Below, one piece after another: positions 1-8,455 of a DNA stretch of 64,000 bases. Position 1 is the first letter of the stretch. Each line of letters starts with the position of its first letter. The DNA comes from Sphaerochaeta sp. (GTDB lineage Bacteria > Spirochaetota > Spirochaetia > Sphaerochaetales > Sphaerochaetaceae): positions 82,401 through 146,400 of the forward strand of contig JAGYOG010000002.1 in the NCBI GenBank assembly GCA_018399495.1, read 5' to 3'. The notes under the pieces were generated by a model, which was given only the letters and a program-made list of their open reading frames with translations, did no database searches and was not told the origin of the DNA. The translations under genes were made by a program, and so were the position numbers.

Positions 1-1686
1 ATATTCCTCATTCACATCCTCACTATAGAGCTGAGCCATGGTCACTACGACCATTTCCTTAGCTATCCAACCGGTGACTACACCTACAGTGGGTCTCCAT
101 TCTCCAAACCCAAGAGGCTTGAAGATGGGAGCAACAGTCTTACCAACCGAAGCAAGGAACGAGGTATCCATCTCAGCAAGAATTGTATCATTCTGTTCCA
201 GGTTCTGACCGTTGAACGACGCCATATTGAAAGAAGAAAGCACCCATATCAAAATGGTTGCTGCCAGGATGATGGTTCCTGCCTTCTGGATAAATCCCTT
301 CACCTTCTCATACCCATGAATCCAGACTGATCTTAGAGTCGGAAGCCTGTATTGGGGAAGTTCCATCAAAAAGTTGGAAACCTGTCCCTTGTATGCAATC
401 CTATTGATCAACAGAGAAATAAGGATTGAAACCCCCATACTCAACGCATACAGAAAGAATAGAACCAAGGTCTTATTCCCATCAGCAAAAAAGATAGAAA
501 CAAACATGATGAAAATCGGTAGCTTTCCTCCACAAGGCATGAACCCGGCAAGTAGGGTGGTTATCCTTCTATCCTTCTCACTGTCCAGCGTTCTGGTGGC
601 CATGATGGCTGGGACAGAGCACCCAAAGCCCATCAAGAGGGGTATGAAAGAACGACCACTCAATCCAAATCGCCTAAAGATTCTATCCATCACAAATGCA
701 ACACGGGCCATATAACCGCTATCTTCCAGAAAACTCATCAGCAGATAAAGGACCAAGATAAGCGGAAGGAATCCAATAATTGCTCCCATTCCTTCCAGTA
801 CACCATCAATAACCAGACTGTAAGCCCATGGAGCAGCGCCTGCTGCCAATAATCCATGTGATACCAAGTCGGTAAGCCATCCCCAGAGTGTCTCCACAAC
901 GGTTGCAAGCGCTATCCCTGGACTGGAAAATCCTTCAATAAAGAGAAAGTTCTCGCTAAAAGTGGCGGCAAAGAGCAGATACATCACCACTGCAAAAACG
1001 GGCAGAGCAAAGATACGATGTGTCAGTACCTTATCAATCTTGTCACTCCGGCTTTCCTTGAATCCTTCCAAAGAAGCACCTCTGCAAACAGCTTTCTCTA
1101 CCAATGAGGTTATATACGTATACCTTTGGTCAGCAAGAGTATCCTCATCCACAGTCCCATTAAGGCGGTAGATATCCAACAATTTTGGATGTCTATTGGC
1201 CTGAATGGTGTGCATAACTGCCTCCATCAGTTGATCAAGCCCTTTGTTGGTCCTTGCCTCTATCGGAACAACAGCAACACCGAGCTCCGCTTCCAATCGC
1301 TTACAGTCTATTGTATCTCCCTTCAACCGAACTTCATCCATCATGTTGATGGCCAGAACGGTAGGAACTCCCGTTTCCATGATCTGCAATGCAAGATAGA
1401 GATTTCGCTCCAAACTGGTACCATCGAGAACATCAATGACACACTCAGGTTTCTCTTCAACGATAAAAGTTCTGGTTATGATCTCTTCAGCACTATACGG
1501 ACTGAGTGAGTATGTTCCAGGAAGGTCCAGGATGGAGAATCTAGTATCCTTCCTATAGACACCTTCTTTCTTGTCTACGGTTACTCCTGGCCAGTTTCCT
1601 ACATGCTGGCGAGATCCGGTTAGCGCATTGAATACTGTGGTCTTCCCGGAGTTTGGATTTCCGGCAAGAGCTATGGTTGTGGGCAT
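1..1686 (-). CDS. feoB: Ferrous iron transport protein B (FeoB), C-terminus cut by window edge
   Basis: Inner-membrane Fe(II) permease with an N-terminal GTPase domain. About 562 residues are visible; the reading frame runs off the left edge. The G domain shows G1 GNPNSGKT (residues 9-16), G3 DLPG (54-57) and G4 NMMD (114-117). The membrane part has both FeoB gate motifs: GFGCSVPAIMATRT, and PCGGKLPIF shortly after. The ATG at 1684-1686 follows an AGAGGAG ribosome site. Two FeoA genes lie directly upstream on the same strand, and an operator-like palindrome sits in the 58-base gap before this gene. Family and orientation are certain; the missing C-terminus cannot be judged. Confidence 0.97.
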   Translation of the reverse strand, partial: MPTTIALAGNPNSGKTTVFNALTGSRQHVGNWPGVTVDKKEGVYRKDTRFSILDLPGTYSLSPYSAEEIITRTFIVEEKPECVIDVLDGTSLERNLYLALQIMETGVPTVLAINMMDEVRLKGDTIDCKRLEAELGVAVVPIEARTNKGLDQLMEAVMHTIQANRHPKLLDIYRLNGTVDEDTLADQRYTYITSLVEKAVCRGASLEGFKESRSDKIDKVLTHRIFALPVFAVVMYLLFAATFSENFLFIEGFSSPGIALATVVETLWGWLTDLVSHGLLAAGAAPWAYSLVIDGVLEGMGAIIGFLPLILVLYLLMSFLEDSGYMARVAFVMDRIFRRFGLSGRSFIPLLMGFGCSVPAIMATRTLDSEKDRRITTLLAGFMPCGGKLPIFIMFVSIFFADGNKTLVLFFLYALSMGVSILISLLINRIAYKGQVSNFLMELPQYRLPTLRSVWIHGYEKVKGFIQKAGTIILAATILIWVLSSFNMASFNGQNLEQNDTILAEMDTSFLASVGKTVAPIFKPLGFGEWRPTVGVVTGWIAKEMVVVTMAQLYSEDVNEEY

Positions 1687-1705
1687 AAGTACTCCTCTGA
1701 ATATT

Positions 1706-1723
1706 TGTTAGATATTGCTAACT
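1706..1723. promoter_or_regulatory. Operator-like palindrome before feoB
   Basis: TGTTAG-6 nt-CTAACT lies between feoA and feoB. It has the same half-site (TGTTAG/CTAAC) as the perfect palindrome at 2225-2242 upstream of the first feoA. The TTAG...CTAA form resembles DtxR/IdeR-family iron-repressor sites. The repressor assignment is inference. Confidence 0.6.
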
Positions 1724-1744
1724 ATAAGGGTAAAAAAAAGGGTT

Positions 1745-1969
1745 TTATAACATCTCAACTTCAATCAAGGAAGCTTCCTGCTTTCTTAGACTCAATTGAT
1801 AACCTCGTACCGTCAGCTCTAAGGGATCTCCTAAGGGAGCTACCTTTATTAACTGTACAACCACACGTGGGGTAATTCCCATATCCAAAATCCGCCTGCG
1901 CAATGCTCCTTGAGTCCCGATGGACAGAACTCTTGCCTTGTCCCCAGGACGTAGTGACCCTAATGTCAT
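1745..1969 (-). CDS. feoA: FeoA domain protein (second copy)
   Basis: Small SH3-like FeoA protein of 74 residues, thought to bind or modulate FeoB at the cytoplasmic face. The sequence has the family pattern: a start MTLGSLRPGDKARV, a central RRRILDMGITP segment, then LGDPLELTVRGYQLSLRKQEA. I chose the ATG at 1967-1969 because GAGGAGATAGAGAT lies just upstream; a longer frame to 2008 would overlap the preceding feoA and lacks such a site. It sits between another feoA and feoB, forming a feoA-feoA-feoB operon on the minus strand. Confidence 0.93.
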   Translation of the reverse strand: MTLGSLRPGDKARVLSIGTQGALRRRILDMGITPRVVVQLIKVAPLGDPLELTVRGYQLSLRKQEASLIEVEML

Positions 1970-1997
1970 ATCTCTATCTCCTCGTCTTATAACGATA

Positions 1998-2210
1998 TTA
2001 TGCAACATTAATTCGGTGTGCTAGTCCTCGACTCAAAGCAAGGCGGACACCTTTGATGGAAAGAATAATCCCCTGATTGCTGTTTCCCACAACCTCAACA
2101 CATGCTCCTGCAACGAATCCCATATCCAAGAGATGCTGTTTTAAAGCGTCTTCTCCATGTAGTCCTACAATCTTTCTTGTTTCCCCGACTTGAGCAAGTG
2201 ATATTGGCAT
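1998..2210 (-). CDS. feoA: FeoA domain protein (first copy)
   Basis: FeoA-type protein of 70 residues beginning MPISLAQVGETRKIVGLHGED, with the family's LLDMGFVAG turn and IKGVRLALSRGLAHRI at the end. The start at 2208-2210 is favoured by GGAGG seven bases upstream. An alternative ATG at 2241-2243 would lie inside the palindrome at 2225-2242 and add an unrelated leader (LAKSNNGGLP). First gene of the feo operon. Two separate FeoA proteins encoded with one FeoB is a known arrangement; whether they have different roles is unknown. Confidence 0.92.
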   Translation of the reverse strand: MPISLAQVGETRKIVGLHGEDALKQHLLDMGFVAGACVEVVGNSNQGIILSIKGVRLALSRGLAHRINVA

Positions 2211-2224
2211 AGGTAAACCTCCAT

Positions 2225-2242
2225 TGTTAGACTTAGCTAACA
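2225..2242. promoter_or_regulatory. Perfect 18-bp palindrome upstream of feo operon, probable iron-repressor operator
   Basis: TGTTAGACTTAGCTAACA has perfect TGTTAG/CTAACA arms and lies 15 bases before the first feoA start. It shares half-sites with 1706-1723. Its position and form suit a DtxR-type metal-dependent repressor; the regulator itself is not in the window. Confidence 0.7.
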
Positions 2243-2297
2243 TACGTAATAGTTATAACCTACCCTATATTCCTTGTCAAGGCTGAGAATGATATAC

Positions 2298-3824
2298 TTA
2301 TAAAAGTGTTACAAACCTGTCTCTTCCTGCTTTCTTAGCCTGGTAGAGTGCTTGGTCCGCCCGTTTGAGCACATCAATCTCAGATTTATCACTGGGAAGG
2401 AAGGATGCGAACCCAAGTGAAATGGTCAGCGTTATCTGGGTAGTCTCATGTTCGACTTCCACAGTTCTTGCTGCACCGAGCAAGGACTCTGCCATCTTGT
2501 TTGTTTGTTCTGTTGTAAGTGGAGGACACACAATGAGAAACTCATCACCACCCCACCTAAAAAGCGCATCCTTTGAGCATGCCAAATCCTGCAGTGTTTC
2601 GGTAAGCTGTATCAGACACCTATCTCCTGCATCATGTCCGAAGGTATCATTGATATGTTTGAAAAAATCAATATCGAAGATTGACACTAACCCGGCACCA
2701 TTACCCTTCTTGTTCTCGAGATAGGCTTTCTTCAAGGCCAATAAACCACTTCTACGATTTCCAATTCCGGTTAATGGGTCCCTATAGACTTGATCCTCAA
2801 GGTTTTTTGAATGAATTTTATTCCGTTGATGCTCCAGTCCTATCAGCAGGACAGAATGAAGAACAAAGAGCAGAATAATTGCACCAATGAAAATCGGGGT
2901 AATTTGCCCCACAATACTTGCACTCTTGTTTGCTGTATCCTCTACATACAAGGCAAGATCATCAAGGTGGATGCCCATTGCAACAATCCATTTAAAATCC
3001 TCGTAGTGTCTTGCATAGGTGAGTTTCTCTGAGATGACATCACTATCCATTTTCTTGAAGAAATAGGTAAAGTAAAGCTCTCCATCCTTTTTGATCCCTT
3101 CCAACTCAGTCTTGTAGGGAGTTGTTCCCTGTACATCTGTCATGTCGGTAGAGAGATATTCCCCCACAGAATCACGAAGGTTGGGATGAATTCTTCGGAT
3201 AGCATAATTATCGCCACCCTCATAGTTAATCACCTCATTGACCCAGATATAGGAATTCTCCGGATACTCACTATTGTATATTTCTTTTGCAATGTACTTT
3301 TTCACTTCCTCATCGATTAATTCTTGAGAAATTCCGATAAAGAGGGTGTAGGGTGCATATGAGTGTAATTCATACAACTGGTAACCGTGAAGTAGTTTGT
3401 TTACCACTTCAATGGGAGGATCTGATTCCGGGATGATTCCTTGGCTATCCAAAAATACCTCCCCGGTTTCTCGTTGCCAAAGTACTGCTGTCCAAATGGG
3501 GGATACTTCCTGAGTAAAAAAGGAATTTGCTAGCTGAGGAAAGGTCTCAACATTAGCTGCATAGGCAGTATCCATATGCCATTTGATTTGTGCTAGCTGC
3601 TTTTTATATTCCGTTTGGTGGATTGCTCGTTGTGTATCGATCCGATTGATTTGGTTACTAACTGAACTATAGAGGAACTGTCGTTTCAACGTTTCGAGAG
3701 TCTGGGAAGTCTGCTCACTGTACACCCGCTCTATTCTAGATAAGGTGCCCAAAGAAAAAACTACCAACAATAAAGTCGAAATTAGAACCAGAGAGGTACT
3801 CAGTATCCATGTATTGCGTTTCAT
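2298..3824 (-). CDS. Membrane sensor diguanylate cyclase (GGDEF)
   Basis: About 508 residues. An N-terminal membrane segment (WILSTSLVLISTLLLVVFSLG) is followed by an extracytoplasmic sensor region of about 290 residues that looks Cache-like, then a second membrane segment (IFIGAIILLFVLHSVLLIG) and a C-terminal GGDEF domain. The catalytic motif is intact (FRWGGDEFLIV), so it should make cyclic-di-GMP from GTP. The inhibitory I-site RxxD expected five residues before GGDEF reads CSKD, so classical product inhibition may be lost. The start MKRNTW is chosen because AGGAGGGG lies just upstream. It stands alone between feo and murA; the ligand is unknown. Confidence 0.93.
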   Translation of the reverse strand: MKRNTWILSTSLVLISTLLLVVFSLGTLSRIERVYSEQTSQTLETLKRQFLYSSVSNQINRIDTQRAIHQTEYKKQLAQIKWHMDTAYAANVETFPQLANSFFTQEVSPIWTAVLWQRETGEVFLDSQGIIPESDPPIEVVNKLLHGYQLYELHSYAPYTLFIGISQELIDEEVKKYIAKEIYNSEYPENSYIWVNEVINYEGGDNYAIRRIHPNLRDSVGEYLSTDMTDVQGTTPYKTELEGIKKDGELYFTYFFKKMDSDVISEKLTYARHYEDFKWIVAMGIHLDDLALYVEDTANKSASIVGQITPIFIGAIILLFVLHSVLLIGLEHQRNKIHSKNLEDQVYRDPLTGIGNRRSGLLALKKAYLENKKGNGAGLVSIFDIDFFKHINDTFGHDAGDRCLIQLTETLQDLACSKDALFRWGGDEFLIVCPPLTTEQTNKMAESLLGAARTVEVEHETTQITLTISLGFASFLPSDKSEIDVLKRADQALYQAKKAGRDRFVTLL

Positions 3825-3977
3825 CACCCCTCCTAGAAAAACTGTATCACAGCTTTTCATGCTGGACAAGATTTTGCACTAACAGCAGTTTTTTGTTGGA
3901 CAAAACACATCATTACATATTCCAGGCTAAGTCACCTAAGAAGGTAAGTTACTACACAAAATACAATGTGCAAAGGT

Positions 3978-4230
3978 TGTGGATAACTTGTTGATAACTC
4001 GTTTATTTGTTATAAATCCAACCTCCTTACTAAACAATAAGAAGTGCATTAAACCTATATAAAAATACGATGAAACCTGTTTGGTAAACTTATGTTTTAT
4101 TTATTTCAATGTATATAGTTGTCATATCCATCGATACCGTATAAAAACCTCTAGTTCTTATTGGAAATTAGTCCTAACTGCACCCTATGTCAACCTAGGT
4201 ACCGTTTGGTTGTGGATAGCTTGTGGATAA
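3978..4230. promoter_or_regulatory. Secondary DnaA-box cluster in the gap upstream of the dgc gene and downstream of murA
   Basis: This gene-free stretch (about 3825-4280) holds DnaA-box matches: TGTGGATAA at 3978-3986, TGTTGATAA (one mismatch) at 3989-3997, TGTGGATAG at 4211-4219 and TGTGGATAA at 4222-4230. All are in the same orientation, with AT-rich sequence between the pairs. It may titrate DnaA or act in initiation control; that is inference. I see no gene here. Confidence 0.7.
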
Positions 4231-4280
4231 CTTCTGGACTAGGCTGTAGACAACCGAGCGAAATTCAGTAAAACAGGGAT

Positions 4281-5570
4281 TTACGCATCCCGTTCGATGG
4301 CTAAACCAAGGGCTTGGAGTTTACCACTCAAGTTTTCATAACCTCGTTCAATCTGATAAATATTCTGGATGACACTAACACCTTTTGCACAAGCAGCGGC
4401 AATTACAAGCGCCATTCCAGCTCGTACATCAGGACTGGAAAGTTCTGAACCTAGCAGTTGACTAGGCCCGTTGACCACTGCACGATGCGGGTCACAGAGA
4501 ATTATATCAGCTCCCATCCTAATCAACCAATCAACGAAGAACATCCGCGACTCAAACATCTTCTCATGAATAAGGATAGAACCTTCCATCTGGGTAGCGC
4601 AGACAGTGATGATGCTCAACAGGTCAGCAGGGAAACCAGGCCAAGGAGCATCATCAATCTTAGCTGTATGCCCTCCTACTTCCTTTGCAAGAATCCGTTT
4701 CTGTCTTTTTGGTACAAGGATAGAAGATGGCCCATCAATAACGAAGGTGATCCCAATGCGCTCAAAGCCTAAACGAATCATTCTTAGATGTTCAGGATCG
4801 ACACCCTTAAGCAACAACTGTCCTTCAGTTGCACCAGCTAGGCCAATATAGGAACCAGCTTCCATGTAATCAGCTGTAAGACGAAACTCACAGCCATGGA
4901 GTTTCTTCTGACCGGAAACATAGAGCCGGTTGGAACCAATTCCCTCAATACGACACCCCATGCTGTTGAGCATTCGGCAAAGGTCCTGTACATGAGGCTC
5001 ACTTGCTGCATTGTTGATAATGCTTTCTCCCTCGGCAAGCGATGAAGCCATGAGAACATTCTCCGTCGCCGTGACGGAAGCTTCATCAAGGAAGATGTCA
5101 TTTGCCTTTAACCTGCTTCCCTTGGCTTTGATATGAATCTCCCCTTCCTCATTGATTAGGCAAGAAGCCCCCAAGACAGAAAGGCCAATGAAGTGTGTGT
5201 CAAGTCTACGTAGCCCGATAACATCTCCTCCAGGGGGAGTTAAACGAACTTCATCGGTAGTAGCCAACAATGGACCCAAAAGGAGAATGGACCCTCTTAC
5301 GGATTGGACAAGTTTTTTCTTGAGGCTACCGCTCCTTCCTCCACTCATGATGGTATAAGTGTTGGCATCCTCTTTGACTACCTTAGAACCAAGGTTTTCC
5401 AAGAGTTTAATCATAACCTGAACATCCTCTATATCTGGGATGTTCAATAATCTAACAGGTTCATTTGTCAACAAGGTAGCAGCAAGACAAGGAAGCGCAC
5501 CATTTTTGTTTCCACTAATCTGCACCTCACCACTTGCAGGATTTCCGCCGGTTATCCGATACGCTCCCAT
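4281..5570 (-). CDS. murA: UDP-N-acetylglucosamine 1-carboxyvinyltransferase, Cys-to-Asp type
   Basis: Catalyses the first committed step of peptidoglycan synthesis, moving enolpyruvate from PEP to UDP-GlcNAc in the cytoplasm. The 429-residue length is normal. SGNKNGALP (19-27) is the substrate-binding Lys-Asn motif. The active-site loop, normally GGCAIG with the PEP-binding Cys115 of E. coli, here reads PPGGDVIGLR with Asp at residue 116. Cys-to-Asp at this site is known to make MurA insensitive to fosfomycin. The start at 5568-5570 (MGAYRITGG) follows GAGGAGG; longer starts exist upstream. It is divergent from the PfkB kinase gene, and no other mur genes are nearby. Confidence 0.95.
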   Translation of the reverse strand: MGAYRITGGNPASGEVQISGNKNGALPCLAATLLTNEPVRLLNIPDIEDVQVMIKLLENLGSKVVKEDANTYTIMSGGRSGSLKKKLVQSVRGSILLLGPLLATTDEVRLTPPGGDVIGLRRLDTHFIGLSVLGASCLINEEGEIHIKAKGSRLKANDIFLDEASVTATENVLMASSLAEGESIINNAASEPHVQDLCRMLNSMGCRIEGIGSNRLYVSGQKKLHGCEFRLTADYMEAGSYIGLAGATEGQLLLKGVDPEHLRMIRLGFERIGITFVIDGPSSILVPKRQKRILAKEVGGHTAKIDDAPWPGFPADLLSIITVCATQMEGSILIHEKMFESRMFFVDWLIRMGADIILCDPHRAVVNGPSQLLGSELSSPDVRAGMALVIAAACAKGVSVIQNIYQIERGYENLSGKLQALGLAIERDA

Positions 5571-5661
5571 TGCTGCCTCCTCGTTCATCCTACCCTTGGC
5601 AAGATAGTTTCGCAAGCTTCTTGTTGAATACAGATAGAAAGCAATGGTAGAATAGCTGTAC

Positions 5662-6678
5662 ATGAAAGAGAGCGAGCACATGGTCTATGGTATTGGAAAT
5701 CCCCTCATCGACATCATTGTCAGTGTTGAGGAACATGATATTACATCACTTGGAATTCACAAGGGTACCATGGCCTTGATCGGTCCCCAGAGAATGGAAG
5801 AGCTTATGCTCCTCTCCAAGGAACGCAAAACCACCTACAGCTGTGGAGGCTCCTGTCCCAACACAATCATTGCGCTTGCCTCACTGGGAGTTAAGGCAAC
5901 CCTCGCAGGGAAGATTGGCAGTGATGAGAATGGACGCATCTACCAAGAGCGTCTCAAGGAACTAGGGGTTGCCGACCAGCTTGCTACAACCGATAAGGAA
6001 ATGACTGGTTCTACTGTCATCCTCATAACTCCTGATAGTGAGCGGAGTATGAACACCTTTCTTGGGGCAAACCGGTTATATGAGAAAAATGATGTGAATG
6101 AAGAAACTGTAGAAAAAGCATCCTTTTTTCACTTTACTGGCTATATGTGGGACACCAAAAGCCAGCAAGAGGCCATCAAAAAGGCTCTGGATATTGCAAA
6201 AGCCAATAATACGATTGTCTCTTTTGATCTAGCTGACCCATTCGCTGTAGGACGCTACAGAGAACCTTTCCTGAAACTCATCGAGCAAGAGTGTGATATT
6301 GTGTTTGCAAACAGGGAAGAAGCAAGAATCCTCTTTGATAATTATGACCCCTATGAGTGTTGCCGTTCCATGGGAAAGCTCTGCAGGACAGCCATTGTAA
6401 AGAATGGGAAAAAAGGTTCTTACGTCAGTCACGAAAGAAAGATCATAAATATTCCGGTCAAGGGACCAGTGGTTCCCATCGATACCACTGGTGCTGGGGA
6501 CGTGTATGCTGCAGGATTTCTCTATGGATTGTACCATGACTACTCAATTAAGGATTCAGGTACGATAGCATCCATCCTTGCTGGTGAAATCATCACCCAA
6601 CGTGGAGCCCAGTTCAGCAAGGAGAAAGCAAAAGAACTCAGAGATCTCTTTGCATCAGGAACGTGGAAAATGCTGTAG
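5662..6678 (+). CDS. PfkB-family carbohydrate/nucleoside kinase
   Basis: Cytoplasmic ribokinase-fold kinase, about 332-338 residues. It shows the N-terminal GNPLIDIIV, the GGSCPNTIIALASLG substrate-pocket motif and the C-terminal PfkB signature DTTGAGDVYAAGFLYGLY with the catalytic Asp. The arrangement resembles the adenosine kinase-like branch of the family, but substrate cannot be fixed from sequence. Start is ambiguous between 5662 and the ATG at 5680 (MVYGIGNP); the latter matches the usual family start. Divergent from murA; its 3' end overlaps the end of the MFS gene by 24 bases, tail to tail. Confidence 0.9.
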   Translation: MKESEHMVYGIGNPLIDIIVSVEEHDITSLGIHKGTMALIGPQRMEELMLLSKERKTTYSCGGSCPNTIIALASLGVKATLAGKIGSDENGRIYQERLKELGVADQLATTDKEMTGSTVILITPDSERSMNTFLGANRLYEKNDVNEETVEKASFFHFTGYMWDTKSQQEAIKKALDIAKANNTIVSFDLADPFAVGRYREPFLKLIEQECDIVFANREEARILFDNYDPYECCRSMGKLCRTAIVKNGKKGSYVSHERKIINIPVKGPVVPIDTTGAGDVYAAGFLYGLYHDYSIKDSGTIASILAGEIITQRGAQFSKEKAKELRDLFASGTWKML

Positions 6679-7857
6679 CATAGGCTTGGTCAGGAATAAA
6701 ATTCCCAAGATACCAACCAGTGCCGAGACCTTCCAGAAGAAAACAATCCCTCCTATGAGAAACAGTGATGCAGCAAATGCGTTTATCAGAACCCCACCAA
6801 CTTGCAGGCTGAATGAGGAGAGGCTGATCATACTCGTCCTGATCCTATCTTCTGCCACCTTGTTCAATACATATGATCCGACCACAGAGAGTACTCCAAG
6901 CAGTAAATAGATCAGGGAAAAAACTCCTAAGAACAGAATGACATGTTCAGTCATGGAGAGCAATATCTGTAGGATATACACAAGGATGAACAGTACACAG
7001 TAGATACCAATCGAATTGTTTTTCTTCACGACTATTTTCCCTGCCAACGACCCCAGTATACTGATGGAAAATATGAGTGCTGTAGTCATTCCCAAGATCC
7101 AGAGCATGGAATCATCCTGGAGCAACGCTTGAAGGTATGGCTGCCAATAACTCTCAAGGGAGGCCAAGAGCATACCCTGCAAGAGCACACTCGCACTATA
7201 ATAGACAAGAAAGGGAGAGGAGCGTAAAACTGAGGCGAACAAGCGGAACTGTTCCCCATAGGAGCTGCGCTTTACCTCTTTAGATACCTCTTCCTTGATG
7301 GAGAAGGTTACAATCACCATAGCACCAACCAAAAACAAGATACGTACAAGAAGCAGTGGTTGAGTGAGGGAGGACCCCTCTCTACCAAGGGTAAGAAGCC
7401 AACCTCCCAGTAGGGCTCCTACACTGAGTGAAATTCCTGAATTGAGCTCCAAAGCATACACCAGGTCCTCAAGCTTGTTTCCACTTCTCTGTCCATCCTC
7501 AATATATTTCGCATCGAGGCTCCCACTTCCAAAGGCTCTTCCCAGTCCGGTAAGCAAGAAGCCCAAACCAAGCAGGAAGAGGGAATTGAACAGAATGCAG
7601 AATGTTCCCACCAGAGAGAAGGCAATTCCAAGAAGAAAGCTCGCTTTCCTTCCCCACGTATCTGCAAACACCCCACTAGGAACTTCAGCCACCATTACAG
7701 CTACCGAATACATGACCATAATCACAGCCAAATACTCAAGCGGATATCCCTTGCTTATGACGATCAGACTCATCGCAGGCAGGGTTACCCCTAACGCAAG
7801 ATAGGAGGCTGACAGGCTTGCCAGATAGGAGGCTGGGAAAAAGGTACTGCTAAGCAT
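6655..7857 (-). CDS. Major facilitator superfamily transporter
   Basis: A 400-residue polytopic membrane protein with about 12 hydrophobic segments. The loop after the second segment reads GVFADTWGRKASF, a variant of the MFS loop 2-3 signature (GxxxDxxGRR). Substrate unknown; the closest general type is a drug or metabolite exporter. It is translationally coupled to the upstream winged-helix regulator, whose last 8 bases overlap this gene's start, so the regulator probably controls this exporter. Confidence 0.88.
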   Translation of the reverse strand: MLSSTFFPASYLASLSASYLALGVTLPAMSLIVISKGYPLEYLAVIMVMYSVAVMVAEVPSGVFADTWGRKASFLLGIAFSLVGTFCILFNSLFLLGLGFLLTGLGRAFGSGSLDAKYIEDGQRSGNKLEDLVYALELNSGISLSVGALLGGWLLTLGREGSSLTQPLLLVRILFLVGAMVIVTFSIKEEVSKEVKRSSYGEQFRLFASVLRSSPFLVYYSASVLLQGMLLASLESYWQPYLQALLQDDSMLWILGMTTALIFSISILGSLAGKIVVKKNNSIGIYCVLFILVYILQILLSMTEHVILFLGVFSLIYLLLGVLSVVGSYVLNKVAEDRIRTSMISLSSFSLQVGGVLINAFAASLFLIGGIVFFWKVSALVGILGILFLTKPMLQHFPRS

Positions 7858-8371
7858 GGTAAGCCATCAGTGAGAAGACAAAGGGTTCAGTACCTTTCCT
7901 ATTCTTCTCCTTCTCATCGACAAAATCCCTGATAAGCTTATACAGCTCATCAGCATCCGATCTATTGAGATGGACTACTCCGGAAAGCTGGTCTGCCTGA
8001 AAATGACCATTCTCATCGGTAAATGATTGCGCCTTCTTATAGAAATCATCGTGGATTTGTCTGGTTACCACATCAGAAGCAAGTTTCCTTTTCTCTTCAG
8101 CAAGAGAGCTGAAACTCACCGTTACCAGGCTCTTTCGGTAATAGGTGGCGGTAATGCCATGGATTAATTCAGTGTGATCAACCTCTACTACCTGCAACTC
8201 CACCAAACGAGCAACATGATGTTTTGCACTTGATGGGGTCATTCCGAGTGCCTCGCTGAGCATCTTTGCCGTCATCGGACCCTGTACGCTCAACTCATGC
8301 AAGATCTGCTGCCGTTTAGGATGCATGTAGATTTCCAACTGTTTCCCATCTTGTATATAAAGCATATTCAT
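7850..8371 (-). CDS. Winged-helix (ArsR-type) transcriptional regulator
   Basis: A 173-residue protein. Residues about 15-90 form a winged-helix DNA-binding domain: MHPKRQQILHELSVQGPMTA, then AKMLSEALGMTPSSAKHHVA as the recognition helix-turn-helix, then a wing. The C-terminal half is charged and helical and resembles other ArsR-like regulators that respond to small molecules; no metal-binding CxC motif is seen. It forms an operon with the MFS transporter downstream. A perfect 19-bp palindrome lies 15 bases upstream of its start and is a candidate operator. No clear ribosome site is visible before the start. Confidence 0.85.
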   Translation of the reverse strand: MNMLYIQDGKQLEIYMHPKRQQILHELSVQGPMTAKMLSEALGMTPSSAKHHVARLVELQVVEVDHTELIHGITATYYRKSLVTVSFSSLAEEKRKLASDVVTRQIHDDFYKKAQSFTDENGHFQADQLSGVVHLNRSDADELYKLIRDFVDEKEKNRKGTEPFVFSLMAYHA

Positions 8372-8385
8372 AACATTATATATAT

Positions 8386-8404
8386 CATAACAATTATTGT
8401 TATG
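8386..8404. promoter_or_regulatory. 19-bp perfect palindrome upstream of the ArsR-type regulator
   Basis: CATAACAATTATTGTTATG is symmetric about T8395 and lies between the regulator start and the metK promoter. It is probably an autoregulatory operator for the adjacent winged-helix protein; this is inferred from position. Confidence 0.6.
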
Positions 8405-8422
8405 TAAATTCCTGGTAGTATC

Positions 8423-8451
8423 TTGTAAAGAATCGTATTTTTTGGTATTAT
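8423..8451 (+). promoter_or_regulatory. Predicted sigma-70 promoter of metK
   Basis: TTGTAA at 8423-8428 and TATTAT at 8446-8451 with a 17-base spacer. Transcription would start about 8457-8459, exactly at the 5' end of the riboswitch. Confidence 0.6.
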
Positions 8452-8455
8452 TTTT

